Shown here: positions 1 to 6,390 of the stretch, in pieces
Numbering within the stretch: the first letter of the stretch is position 1
Layout of the letters: each line of letters begins with the position of its first letter
Assembly: GCA_016295895.1 (NCBI GenBank)
Contig: JAEDKI010000071.1
Coordinates: forward strand, 1 to 8,683
Reading direction: 5' to 3'
DNA from: Clostridiaceae bacterium
GTDB lineage: Bacteria; Bacillota; Clostridia; Oscillospirales; Acutalibacteraceae
DNA length: 8,683 nucleotides
The notes under the pieces: model-generated
Told to the model about the DNA's origin: nothing
The model's database searches: none
What the model saw: the letters and a program-made list of their open reading frames with translations, nothing else
Program-made: the position numbers and the translations under genes

Positions 1-149
1 ACGGAACATATTCATTTGTTGCTCCGGAGGGCACTTCGGATGCAGAAATATTCGATAAAAACGGAAATCTGCTCGGTGAATTTGAACTGACTGTATCGGC
101 AGGGCAGATTACGGAAGCGGCGGATTATATAATCTCTGAGACTGAATAA
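1..149 (+). CDS. C-terminal 48 codons of an unidentified protein
   Basis: The third reading frame is open from the left edge (first full codon at position 3) to a TAA at 147-149, giving 48 residues of a protein that begins outside the window. The fragment starts GTYSFVAPEGTSDAEIFDKN and ends ISETE. It alternates short hydrophobic stretches with Gly/Asn turns, which suggests a beta-rich C-terminal domain followed by a short helix. I do not recognise the family. The stop lies 30 bases before the alpha-glucosidase start with no terminator hairpin between, so the two genes are probably cotranscribed. A role in sugar uptake or breakdown would fit that position but is only a guess. The other two forward frames do not fit as well; frame 2, for example, stops within the first 60 bases. 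Confidence 0.6.
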   Translation, partial: GTYSFVAPEGTSDAEIFDKNGNLLGEFELTVSAGQITEAADYIISETE

Positions 150-165
150 TTTTTAGAATAATTAT

Positions 166-172
166 AGGGAGG
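166..172 (+). promoter_or_regulatory. Ribosome binding site of the alpha-glucosidase gene
   Basis: AGGGAGG lies 7 bases before the ATG at 180. It is a strong Shine-Dalgarno match and supports this start. I see no promoter in the 30 bases after the preceding stop codon, which points to readthrough from the upstream gene. Confidence 0.8.
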
Positions 173-179
173 CGACTTT

Positions 180-1862
180 ATGCCCGAAATCAAGAAAAAT
201 TGGTACAAGGAAATGTCAGTCTATCAAATTTGGCCCCGTAGCTTCAAGGACGGCGACGGTGACGGTATCGGCGACTTAAAGGGAGTTTTGGAAAAGCTCG
301 ATTATATCAAAAGCCTCGGCGTTGATGCAATCTGGTTTTCTCCTCTTTATAAGTCACCTCAGCATGATTACGGCTATGATATTGCCGATTACAAGGACAT
401 TAATCCCGAATACGGCACTCTCGAGGAATTCAAGCAGGTTCTTGAGGGAGCGCACGAGCGTGGCTTAAAGGTTATTATGGATCTTGTAATCAATCACACC
501 TCCGATGAACATGCTTGGTTCATTGAAAGCAAAAAGAGCAAGGATAATCCGTATCATGACTATTATTTCTGGCGTGACGGCAAAAAGCCCGGCGGCAAAA
601 AGCCCCCGAACAATTGGCTTTCAACCTTTTCGGGTCCCGGCTGGGAATACAACGAAGAGCTTGACCAATGGTATCTTCATCTTTTCTGCAAAGAACAGCC
701 TGATCTTAACATGGATAATCCCAAGGTTCGTGAAGAAATCAAGGATATAATCCGTTATTGGCTTGATATGGGCGTTGACGGTTTCCGTGAGGATGTTATA
801 ACCTTTATTTCCAAAAAAGACGGTTTGCCCAACGGCTTCCCGATTCCCGTTGCCTGCGGAATGGAGCATTACAAATGCGGCCCGAATCTTCAGAAATATC
901 TCGGTGAATTCAGGCAGGTTACCGATAATTATGACTGCATGACCGTCGGCGAAGCTCCGATGATGACTCCGAAGCTTGCTTTGAAGTTTATCAGAGAAGG
1001 TGCAGAACAGAAGCTGAACATGATGTTCAACTTCCAGCATATGGAAGCCGATTGCTTTATGGTCGGCTGGATTCCGATGCCGTTCAGCCTCCGCAAGCTC
1101 AAGAGGGTTTACAACAATTGGCAGCATAAAATGTACGGCATTGCGTGGAACGCAAATTATCTTGAAAACCACGATCAGCCGAGAATAATCAGCCGTTACG
1201 GCAATGAAAAATACAGAGTTGAAAGCGGAAAAATGCTTGCGACAATGTATATTTGCCAGAGCGGAACGCCTTTTATTTATCAGGGTCAGGAAATCGGAAT
1301 GACCAATATCAAGCTTCCGAGCGTTGATATGTATACGGATGTTCAGACGAAGAATACATATGAGCTTTTCAGAAAGCTTCATTGCCCCGAAAAGCTTGCA
1401 ATGAAGATAGTCAACCGTGCTTCAAGAGATAATGCAAGAACTCCCGTTCAATGGTCTGACGAGAAGAATGCAGGATTCACAACGGCGGATAAGCCTTGGT
1501 TCCATATCAACGAGAACTACAAGGAAATCAATGTTGAAGCCGCCGAGAAAGACGAAAATTCTATTCTTAATTATTACCGCAAACTTCTCAAATTCCGAAA
1601 GGAAAATGAGGTCTGCATTTACGGCGACTTTAAGCTCCATTACAAAGCGAGCAAAAAGCTTTTTGTTTATGAGCGCAATTATAACGGCAAAAGGATGCTT
1701 GTTATAAATTCCTTCGTTGAAGAACCTGTCAATTTTGCCGCTCCGGCAGGTTTTGACCTGAGCAAAGGAAAGCTTGTTCTTTCAAATTACGAGGTCATTG
1801 ACAACACTCTCAACACCTTTATGACAAAGCCCTATGAAACAAGAGTTTATCTTTATGATTAA
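180..1862 (+). CDS. GH13 alpha-glucosidase, oligo-1,6-glucosidase type
   Basis: Cytoplasmic glycoside hydrolase of 560 aa, the usual length for the GH13 subfamily-31 oligo-1,6-glucosidase/alpha-glucosidase group. It should remove terminal glucose from isomalto- or malto-oligosaccharides by the retaining mechanism. There is no signal peptide. Visible landmarks, in order: an Asp-rich metal-binding loop DGDGDGIGD (24-32); region I DLVINH (101-106); the QPDLN signature (173-177); region II GFREDV, with nucleophile Asp205; region III VGE, with acid/base Glu258; region IV NHDQPR, with Asp332; then SRDNARTPVQW (415-425) before the C-terminal beta domain. Val206 follows the nucleophile; in this family Val there goes with alpha-1,6 activity and Thr with alpha-1,4. 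QPDLN also fits the oligo-1,6 group better than trehalose-6-phosphate hydrolases. Exact substrate is not proven. A strong terminator follows 8 bases after the stop. Confidence 0.93.
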   Translation: MPEIKKNWYKEMSVYQIWPRSFKDGDGDGIGDLKGVLEKLDYIKSLGVDAIWFSPLYKSPQHDYGYDIADYKDINPEYGTLEEFKQVLEGAHERGLKVIMDLVINHTSDEHAWFIESKKSKDNPYHDYYFWRDGKKPGGKKPPNNWLSTFSGPGWEYNEELDQWYLHLFCKEQPDLNMDNPKVREEIKDIIRYWLDMGVDGFREDVITFISKKDGLPNGFPIPVACGMEHYKCGPNLQKYLGEFRQVTDNYDCMTVGEAPMMTPKLALKFIREGAEQKLNMMFNFQHMEADCFMVGWIPMPFSLRKLKRVYNNWQHKMYGIAWNANYLENHDQPRIISRYGNEKYRVESGKMLATMYICQSGTPFIYQGQEIGMTNIKLPSVDMYTDVQTKNTYELFRKLHCPEKLAMKIVNRASRDNARTPVQWSDEKNAGFTTADKPWFHINENYKEINVEAAEKDENSILNYYRKLLKFRKENEVCIYGDFKLHYKASKKLFVYERNYNGKRMLVINSFVEEPVNFAAPAGFDLSKGKLVLSNYEVIDNTLNTFMTKPYETRVYLYD

Positions 1863-1870
1863 TAACCTTT

Positions 1871-1904
1871 AAAAAGAGTGCAGCTTCGGCTGTGCTCTTT
1901 TTTG
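1871..1904 (+). terminator. Rho-independent terminator after the alpha-glucosidase
   Basis: The arm at 1871-1884 pairs with 1889-1902 around a UUCG tetraloop (1885-1888). The stem includes cagc/gctg next to the loop, two G-U wobbles, gag/ctc and an A/T stretch that runs into six Ts. UUCG closed by C-G is an especially stable loop. This ends the transcript carrying the alpha-glucosidase and separates it from the coat genes. Confidence 0.9.
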
Positions 1905-1946
1905 TATATTTTTCTAAATCAAGTCAATAATATCATTGCAAAACAG

Positions 1947-1962
1947 CCGAAAACGTTTTCGG
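1947..1962 (+). promoter_or_regulatory. Perfect 16-bp palindrome, candidate LacI-family operator
   Basis: CCGAAAACGTTTTCGG is a perfect inverted repeat centred on CG, 8 bases before the ribosome binding site of the first coat gene. The inner GAAAACGTTTTC resembles LacI/GalR-family sites, including the CcpA cre consensus (TGNAANCGNWNNCA), but has C and G at the outer positions where cre has T and A. It is not a terminator, because no T-run follows on the + strand. As RNA it could form a 6-bp hairpin with an ACGU loop. The palindrome is observed directly; the operator role is inference. Confidence 0.45.
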
Positions 1963-1970
1963 TATATAAA

Positions 1971-1976
1971 AAGGAG
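1971..1976 (+). promoter_or_regulatory. Ribosome binding site that fixes the first coat gene start
   Basis: AAGGAG lies 9 bases before the ATG at 1986. The frame is open further upstream, back into the terminator, but no ribosome binding site is seen there and the extra residues do not look like the family. The short start at 1986 is therefore preferred. Confidence 0.8.
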
Positions 1977-1985
1977 CGAGATATT

Positions 1986-2171
1986 ATGGCAAATTTAACG
2001 GCAAAAGAGCTTGCGGCTCTTGAGGATCAGCTTAATTACGAGCAGATGCTTGTCAAAAAGTTTAAGGCTTATTCTCAGGCGGCAACAGATCCTCAGATTA
2101 AAAATTCCTGCGAACAGATAGCGAATCAACACAAGCAGCATTTTGACACACTTATGGGTCATCTTTATTAA
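1986..2171 (+). CDS. Small ferritin-like spore coat protein
   Basis: A 61-aa protein starting MANLTAKELAALEDQL. It is predicted to form two amphipathic helices (about residues 6-32 and 36-59) joined at a TDPQIK turn, with a single Cys at 42. This layout, with an ELxxLEDQL-type first helix and a DPQIKxxCEQIAxxH second helix, is what I recognise from the short coat proteins of Clostridia that travel with a CotF-like partner. The role would be structural, in the outer layers of the endospore. It lies 17 bases before the second coat gene and is presumably cotranscribed with it. I could not find a convincing sigma-E, sigma-G, sigma-K or sigma-A promoter in 1905-1970, although expression in the mother cell would be expected. 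The family call comes from memory of related sequences, not from a search. Confidence 0.75.
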   Translation: MANLTAKELAALEDQLNYEQMLVKKFKAYSQAATDPQIKNSCEQIANQHKQHFDTLMGHLY

Positions 2172-2174
2172 TTC

Positions 2175-2180
2175 GGGAGG
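2175..2180 (+). promoter_or_regulatory. Ribosome binding site for a TTG start
   Basis: GGGAGG lies 8 bases before the TTG at 2189 and only 3 bases after the stop of the first coat gene. No ATG or GTG lies at a suitable distance in this frame, so it selects TTG as the start of the second coat gene. Confidence 0.8.
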
Positions 2181-2188
2181 TAAAAGGA

Positions 2189-2464
2189 TTGAATACTGAT
2201 TCAAAATTCACGGATAAAGAAATCCTTGATGATGTACTTTCTTCGCAAAAACACATTACCGATGTTTATAACACTTATTCAAACGAGTGCGTTAACCAAC
2301 AGCTTCAGGATGACATGATGAAAATTCTGAAAGAGGAGCATACAATTCAGTTTAATGTTTTCGGTGAAATGCAGAAAAGAGGCTGGTACAGTCCCTGCGC
2401 CGCTCAGGCTCAGATGATTAATGAAACCAAAACAAAATTTGAAAATATTGCAACACAGCTCTAA
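2189..2464 (+). CDS. CotF-like spore coat protein
   Basis: A 91-aa protein (TTG start) matching the Coat_F/ferritin-like spore coat family. A first helix carries DDVLSSQKHITDVYNTYSNE (14-33), then QQLQDDMMKILKEEH (37-51), then EMQKRGWYSPC (60-70), and a short last helix (about 73-90). The SSQKxxTxxYNTYxNEC and MQKRGWY elements are the features I recognise from clostridial CotF-type coat proteins. The ferritin-like fold here is structural, and an iron-oxidising role is not implied. It has two cysteines (34 and 70), which could take part in the disulfide cross-linking common in spore coats. It is the second gene of a two-gene unit with its own terminator. The pair implies that the organism makes endospores or descends from one that did. 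Confidence 0.88.
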   Translation: MNTDSKFTDKEILDDVLSSQKHITDVYNTYSNECVNQQLQDDMMKILKEEHTIQFNVFGEMQKRGWYSPCAAQAQMINETKTKFENIATQL

Positions 2465-2470
2465 GGATTA

Positions 2471-2507
2471 CGGCAGGCATCAAATTACGGATGTCTGCCG
2501 GATTTTT
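2471..2507 (+). terminator. Rho-independent terminator after the coat gene pair
   Basis: An 11-bp stem pairs 2471-2481 with 2490-2500, with one G-U wobble and an 8-base loop. It is followed by a run of five Ts (2503-2507), and a second T-run lies at 2512-2517. The stem begins 6 bases after the second coat gene stop. Confidence 0.88.
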
Positions 2508-2528
2508 AAAATTTTTTATAAAAAAGGG

Positions 2529-2557
2529 TTGGAAAATCCTAACTAATGTTTTATAAT
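2529..2557 (+). promoter_or_regulatory. Sigma-A promoter of the hprK-glcK-murB-whiA-dnaE unit
   Basis: The -35 element TTGGAA (2529-2534; consensus TTGACA) and a perfect -10 TATAAT (2552-2557) are separated by an ideal 17 bases. Transcription should start near 2564, giving a leader of about 30 bases before hprK. It lies just after the coat gene terminator, so it marks a fresh transcription unit with housekeeping expression. Confidence 0.85.
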
Positions 2558-2579
2558 ATGCTTGATTATGGTTTATAAC

Positions 2580-2585
2580 AAGGAG
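2580..2585 (+). promoter_or_regulatory. Ribosome binding site that fixes the hprK start
   Basis: AAGGAG lies 8 bases before the ATG at 2594. A TTG two codons upstream (2588) is in frame but only 2 bases from this site, so the ATG is preferred. Confidence 0.8.
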
Positions 2586-2593
2586 AATTGCTT

Positions 2594-3559
2594 ATGAGCA
2601 AATATTCCGTTTCTCTCAAAAAGGTTGTTAACGATCTTTCGCTGCAGGTTATTTATTCTCCAAAGGATATTGAGGATATTTACATTACTTCGCAGGATGT
2701 TAACCGCCCCGGTTTGATTCTTGCGGGCTTTGAGGATTATTTTGACCCTGCAAGAATTCAGTTTCTCGGTTTAACCGAGCTTGAATACATAAAAAGTCTT
2801 GATGCAGATCAAGTTTCAAAATGTGCAGAGAGATTTCTTTCAAAGCGGCCTGCCTCTATTGTAGTAACAAGAGGCCTTGACTGCGGTGAAATAATAATGG
2901 AGCTTGCAAAGAAATATGAAGTTCCGGTGCTTGCAACCAATGAATCGACCTCCGGCTGCATGTCGGCAACAATTTCGTATCTCGGAGTTGAGCTTGCTCA
3001 AAGAATAACCCGTCACGGAGTATTGGTTGAGGTTTACGGTGAGGGCGTTCTTATCCTCGGCGACAGCGGTGTCGGCAAAAGTGAAACAGCCCTTGAATTA
3101 ATTAACAGAGGTCACAGACTTATTGCCGACGATGCGGTTGAAATCAGGCGAGTTTCCAACAGAACGCTTGTCGGCTCTGCTCCCGATAATATCAGGCACT
3201 TCATTGAACTTCGTGGCGTCGGCGTTCTGAATGCAAGGCGGCTTTTCGGCATGGGTGCGGTTAAGATGACTGAAAAGGTTGATATGGTTGTTCAGCTTGA
3301 GCCTTGGAGTAACGATAAAGTTTATGACCGTCTTGGCCTTGAAAATGAATACACCGAAATTCTCGGCATCAAGGTTCCCGTTACTGTTGTTCCGGTCAGA
3401 CCAGGCAGAAACCTTTCAATTATCATTGAAGCTGCCGCAATGAATAACAGACAGAAGAAAATGGGATACAATGCGGCAAGAGAGCTTCTTCACAGCCTCG
3501 GCATGACAGACGAGATTATTCCCGCAAAAAAAGAACTTGAATTTTGGCACAATTTTTAA
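2594..3559 (+). CDS. hprK: HPr kinase/phosphorylase
   Basis: A 321-aa bifunctional enzyme, close to the roughly 310 aa usual for the family. It phosphorylates HPr at Ser46 when glycolytic intermediates are high and removes the phosphate when inorganic phosphate is high. P-Ser-HPr then acts with CcpA in carbon catabolite repression of Firmicutes. Numbered from the ATG at 2594: an N-terminal domain (about 1-130), the conserved RHGVLVEV with His141, the Walker A loop GDSGVGKS (156-163), the ADD motif with Asp179-Asp180, the HPrK signature ELRGVGVLNARRLFG (205-219), and the C-terminal VPVRPGRN (266-273). All expected catalytic elements are present. It is first in its unit, right behind a near-consensus promoter, and is followed by glcK after 37 bases with no terminator. 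The usual hprK-murB neighbourhood is kept apart from the inserted glucokinase. Confidence 0.97.
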   Translation: MSKYSVSLKKVVNDLSLQVIYSPKDIEDIYITSQDVNRPGLILAGFEDYFDPARIQFLGLTELEYIKSLDADQVSKCAERFLSKRPASIVVTRGLDCGEIIMELAKKYEVPVLATNESTSGCMSATISYLGVELAQRITRHGVLVEVYGEGVLILGDSGVGKSETALELINRGHRLIADDAVEIRRVSNRTLVGSAPDNIRHFIELRGVGVLNARRLFGMGAVKMTEKVDMVVQLEPWSNDKVYDRLGLENEYTEILGIKVPVTVVPVRPGRNLSIIIEAAAMNNRQKKMGYNAARELLHSLGMTDEIIPAKKELEFWHNF

Positions 3560-3596
3560 TAAATAAAGGATAAAAAATCTTTGGAGGTAATAAAAT

Positions 3597-4547
3597 ATGT
3601 ACAGAATAGGTGTTGATCTCGGAGGAACAAATATTGCGGTTGGCGTTGTCAGCGAAGATTTGAAAATTGTCGGCAGGGGAAAGGTTAAAACCAAATGCCC
3701 CAGACCTGCCGAGGAGATTTTTGACGATATAGCCCTTGCAGTTGAAATGGCGATGAAGGATGCCGGTATTACAATGGATGAAGTTTCATCTGTCGGCGTC
3801 GGTACACCCGGCTCGGTCAACAAATCCAACGGCTATATTGAATTTGCGAACAATCTTGATTTCAACAAGGTTCCCGCAAAGGATATGCTCGAAGAAAGAC
3901 TTGGTAAGAAAGAGATTTATATTGATAACGATGCTAACTGCGCCGCTCTTGGCGAAGCGGTTGCGGGCGTCGGTAAAGGAGTCGGTAATTTTGTTGCCGT
4001 TACTCTCGGAACGGGCGTCGGAAGCGGAATAATCATCAATGGCAAAATTGTCAGCGGCGTTAACTATGCGGCGGGCGAAATGGGTCATATGGTTATTATG
4101 GTTGACGGCGAGCAGTGCAACTGCGGCAGAAGAGGCTGCTGGGAGCAGTATGCTTCGGCAACGGCTCTTATTTCTCAGACAAAGGACTCAATGCGCCATC
4201 ATCATGACAGCAAGATGTGGGAGCTTGTTAACGACAACATCGACAATGTCAGCGGCAGAACGGCTTTTGACGCTATGAGACTCGGCGATAAGGCCGCAAA
4301 AGAAGTTGTTGACAGATATATTTATTATGTTGCGGCAGGCGTTATCAACATTATCAATGCTCTTCAGCCTGAAATTATCTGCATCGGCGGCGGAATCGGC
4401 CATGAGGGCGAGACAATTCTTGAACCCCTCAGAATGCATGTTAACAGAGAAAGATACAGCATTTATGCAGCTAAACAGACGAAAATTATGGCTGCAGAGC
4501 TTGGCAACGATGCGGGTATATTCGGCGCGGCATTACTTGATGAATAA
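3597..4547 (+). CDS. glcK: ROK-family glucokinase
   Basis: A 316-aa cytoplasmic sugar kinase of the ROK family, most likely ATP-dependent glucokinase making glucose-6-phosphate. Visible elements: the N-terminal phosphate-binding loop DLGGTN (7-12), the catalytic IDNDAN with Asp112, GTGVGSG (138-144), the sugar-binding GEMGH with Glu161 and His164, the zinc-binding CNCGRRGCWEQ (Cys174, Cys176, Cys181, Glu183), and the adenosine-side IGGGI (263-267). The DNA-binding HTH found in ROK repressors is absent, so this is an enzyme. Ribosome binding site GGAGG (3583-3587) precedes the ATG by 9 bases. It sits between hprK and murB, which is not the arrangement I know from model Firmicutes. Another hexose such as mannose or fructose cannot be excluded as substrate. 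A His triplet (201-203) lies in a poorly conserved region. Confidence 0.93.
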   Translation: MYRIGVDLGGTNIAVGVVSEDLKIVGRGKVKTKCPRPAEEIFDDIALAVEMAMKDAGITMDEVSSVGVGTPGSVNKSNGYIEFANNLDFNKVPAKDMLEERLGKKEIYIDNDANCAALGEAVAGVGKGVGNFVAVTLGTGVGSGIIINGKIVSGVNYAAGEMGHMVIMVDGEQCNCGRRGCWEQYASATALISQTKDSMRHHHDSKMWELVNDNIDNVSGRTAFDAMRLGDKAAKEVVDRYIYYVAAGVINIINALQPEIICIGGGIGHEGETILEPLRMHVNRERYSIYAAKQTKIMAAELGNDAGIFGAALLDE

Positions 4548-4564
4548 TTATTTTTGGAGGCATT

Positions 4565-5473
4565 ATGAATTTTTACGGCGAAGTTTGTGCGTTATGCAAA
4601 GAGATTGAATGCGAATATTCAACAGAGGCTTTGCTAAAAGATTATACTACCTTCAAAATCGGCGGAAAAGCCGGATTAATGGTATTCCCCGATACTGCTG
4701 AAAAGCTTTCTGCTTTAATCGCTTTTTCAACAAAAAATAATATAAAACGCCTTGTTATCGGCAAGGGGAGCAATCTGCTTGCCGATGACAAAGGCTTTGA
4801 CGGCGTTGTTATCAACACCTGCAAAATGGATAATATTTATCTTACCGATGAAACAACAATCTTTTGTCAATGCGGTGTGCCGATGTCAAGGCTATGCAAA
4901 TTCGCTCTTGAAAATTCATTAACAGGGCTTGAATTTGCTTTCGGTATTCCCGGAACGGCAGGCGGTGCGGCTTTTATGAACGCAGGAGCATACGGCGGTG
5001 AGATAAAAGATGCTTTGGTTTCGTGCGAACATATTTGCCCTGATGGCACAATAGGCAAATATGAGGGCGATGAACTTCAAATGAGATACCGTGGCAGTGT
5101 CTATTCATCGGAATGTATAGATTATACAATCGCTTCTTTAACCTTGAAGCTCCAAAAAGGGAATCCGATTGAGATAAAAGCTGAAATGGATGAGCTTTTG
5201 CAGCGCCGAAAAGATAAACAGCCGCTCGAATATCCCAGTGCAGGGAGCGCATTCAAAAGGCCCGAAGGCAATTTTGCCGGTGCGCTGATTGAACGGTGCG
5301 GATTAAAGGGCTTCAGAGTCGGCGATGCGGCAATCAGCGAGAAGCATGCCGGATTTGTAGTCAATCTCGGCAGTGCAACATCGGGCGATGTTAAAGCCGT
5401 TCTTGAACATTGCAGGCAGACGGTTTTTGATGAAACGGGTATAATGCTCGAACCCGAAATTAAATTTATTTAA
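4565..5473 (+). CDS. murB: UDP-N-acetylenolpyruvoylglucosamine reductase
   Basis: A 302-aa FAD- and NADPH-dependent cytoplasmic enzyme that reduces UDP-GlcNAc-enolpyruvate to UDP-MurNAc, the second committed step of peptidoglycan precursor synthesis. Visible elements: TTFKIGGKA (28-36), the FAD-binding IGKGSNLL (65-72), GIPGTAGGAAFMNAGAYGGE (127-146), YRGSVYSS (175-182), PSAGSAFKRP with the catalytic Ser228, and the C-terminal LEPEIKF with Glu298 as the probable second catalytic residue. Length and motifs fit the shorter type II MurB of Gram-positives. The protein stops two residues after IK, a slightly short tail. TGGAGG (4555-4560) precedes the ATG by only 4 bases. The gene follows glcK by 17 bases and precedes whiA by 14, so cotranscription is very likely. 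Confidence 0.96.
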   Translation: MNFYGEVCALCKEIECEYSTEALLKDYTTFKIGGKAGLMVFPDTAEKLSALIAFSTKNNIKRLVIGKGSNLLADDKGFDGVVINTCKMDNIYLTDETTIFCQCGVPMSRLCKFALENSLTGLEFAFGIPGTAGGAAFMNAGAYGGEIKDALVSCEHICPDGTIGKYEGDELQMRYRGSVYSSECIDYTIASLTLKLQKGNPIEIKAEMDELLQRRKDKQPLEYPSAGSAFKRPEGNFAGALIERCGLKGFRVGDAAISEKHAGFVVNLGSATSGDVKAVLEHCRQTVFDETGIMLEPEIKFI

Positions 5474-5474
5474 C

Positions 5475-5480
5475 AGGAGG
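5475..5480 (+). promoter_or_regulatory. Ribosome binding site for the TTG start of whiA
   Basis: AGGAGG lies 7 bases before the TTG at 5488, right after the murB stop. The resulting N-terminus, MSFSSDVKSE, matches the MSFxSxxKxE start typical of WhiA, which supports TTG as the real initiation codon. Confidence 0.85.
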
Positions 5481-5487
5481 AATCATT

Positions 5488-6390
5488 TTGTCTTTTTCTT
5501 CCGATGTCAAAAGTGAAATATCAAAATCGGAGATTCTATCCTCCTGTTGTCTTCACGCACAAGTCTACGGGCTTGTGCTTTTTGCGCATTTTTCAAAATA
5601 TAACCTTTCGATAACAACCGAAAACCCCGATGTTTTCGAGCTTTATAATTCATATCTTAAGGATTATTGCAAGGTTGAACCGATTATTAATAACTCAGGT
5701 TCAAAAAAAATGACGGCTTATGTTAAATCGGATGCCGACAAAGAAAAAGTATTTGATAAATTCGGACATACTCTCTCCGAACCGACGCTGAGAATAAACC
5801 GAGCCAACATGGCCAACGACTGCTGTGCGGGCGCATTTCTCAGAGGAGCATTTTTATCTTGCGGAACGGTAACCGATCCCGAAAGAGGATATCATCTTGA
5901 ATTTGTTGTTCCTTATAAGCGGCTCAGTTCCGACCTGATGAAGCTTATGGACGAGCTTAACCTTAATCCCAAGTGCATTGTCCGAAAAGGTAATTACATA
6001 ATCTATTTTAAAGACAGCGAAAGCATTGAAGATATCCTTGCGATTATCGGTGCTCAGGATGCCTCTCTTTATGTTATGGGTATTAAAATCGAGAAGGATA
6101 TGAAAAACCGAGTCAACAGAAAAATTAATTTTGAAATTTCAAACATTAACAAAACGGTTGATGCGGCAAAGGCACAGGTTGAAGCCATAAAATTGATAGA
6201 AGAAAAAGTCGGAATATCCTCTTTGCCTGAAAATCTTCAGAAGGTAGCTTATCTGAGAATTGAAAATCCCGAATCAAGCCTGAATGAGCTTGGAAAAATG
6301 CTGGACGAGCCTATTTCCCGTTCGGGAGTCAATCACAGGCTCGGCAGAATAGTTCAAATCGCTGAAAAGCTTAAAAACGGTGATAATTAA
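5488..6390 (+). CDS. whiA: Sporulation/division regulator WhiA
   Basis: A 300-aa DNA-binding protein, slightly shorter than the 316-aa Bacillus protein. WhiA activates sporulation-linked division genes in Streptomyces; in Bacillus it influences cell division and chromosome segregation. Visible parts: MSFSSDVKSE at the N-terminus; a LAGLIDADG-endonuclease-like domain with no sign of nuclease activity, including CCAGAFLRGAFLSCGTV (112-128) and YHLEF (135-139); the linker KNRVNRKINFEISNINKTVD (206-225); and a C-terminal helix-turn-helix (about 245-295) containing LPENLQKVAYLRIENPESSL and SRSGVNHRLGRI (277-288). It uses a TTG start. Its stop overlaps the dnaE ATG by one base. In related bacteria rapZ and yvcK usually lie between murB and whiA; here nothing does. 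Confidence 0.96.
   Translation: MSFSSDVKSEISKSEILSSCCLHAQVYGLVLFAHFSKYNLSITTENPDVFELYNSYLKDYCKVEPIINNSGSKKMTAYVKSDADKEKVFDKFGHTLSEPTLRINRANMANDCCAGAFLRGAFLSCGTVTDPERGYHLEFVVPYKRLSSDLMKLMDELNLNPKCIVRKGNYIIYFKDSESIEDILAIIGAQDASLYVMGIKIEKDMKNRVNRKINFEISNINKTVDAAKAQVEAIKLIEEKVGISSLPENLQKVAYLRIENPESSLNELGKMLDEPISRSGVNHRLGRIVQIAEKLKNGDN

Noticed and set aside
621..1382. A 253-codon open frame on the minus strand inside the alpha-glucosidase gene
   Set aside because: It lies wholly antisense to a gene with a full set of GH13 catalytic motifs, has no plausible ribosome binding site or recognisable domain, and is explained by codon bias on the coding strand.
1947..1962. The palindrome as a terminator
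   Set aside because: It is only a 6-bp hairpin if a 4-base loop is left, and it is followed by tatataaaaagg rather than a T-run on the + strand.
1936..1968. A MerR-like promoter with TTGCAA and TATATA flanking the palindrome
   Set aside because: The spacer would be 21 bases, longer than the usual 19-20. Transcription would start within or after the ribosome binding site at 1971-1976, leaving the first coat gene without one.
1878..1985. A longer N-terminus for the first coat protein
   Set aside because: The extension begins inside the terminator stem, has no ribosome binding site and reads as non-family sequence, while AAGGAG fits the ATG at 1986.
5488..6390. WhiA as an active homing endonuclease
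   Set aside because: The fold is related to LAGLIDADG endonucleases, but WhiA proteins are known as DNA-binding regulators. The gene sits in its normal chromosomal context, not within an intron or intein.
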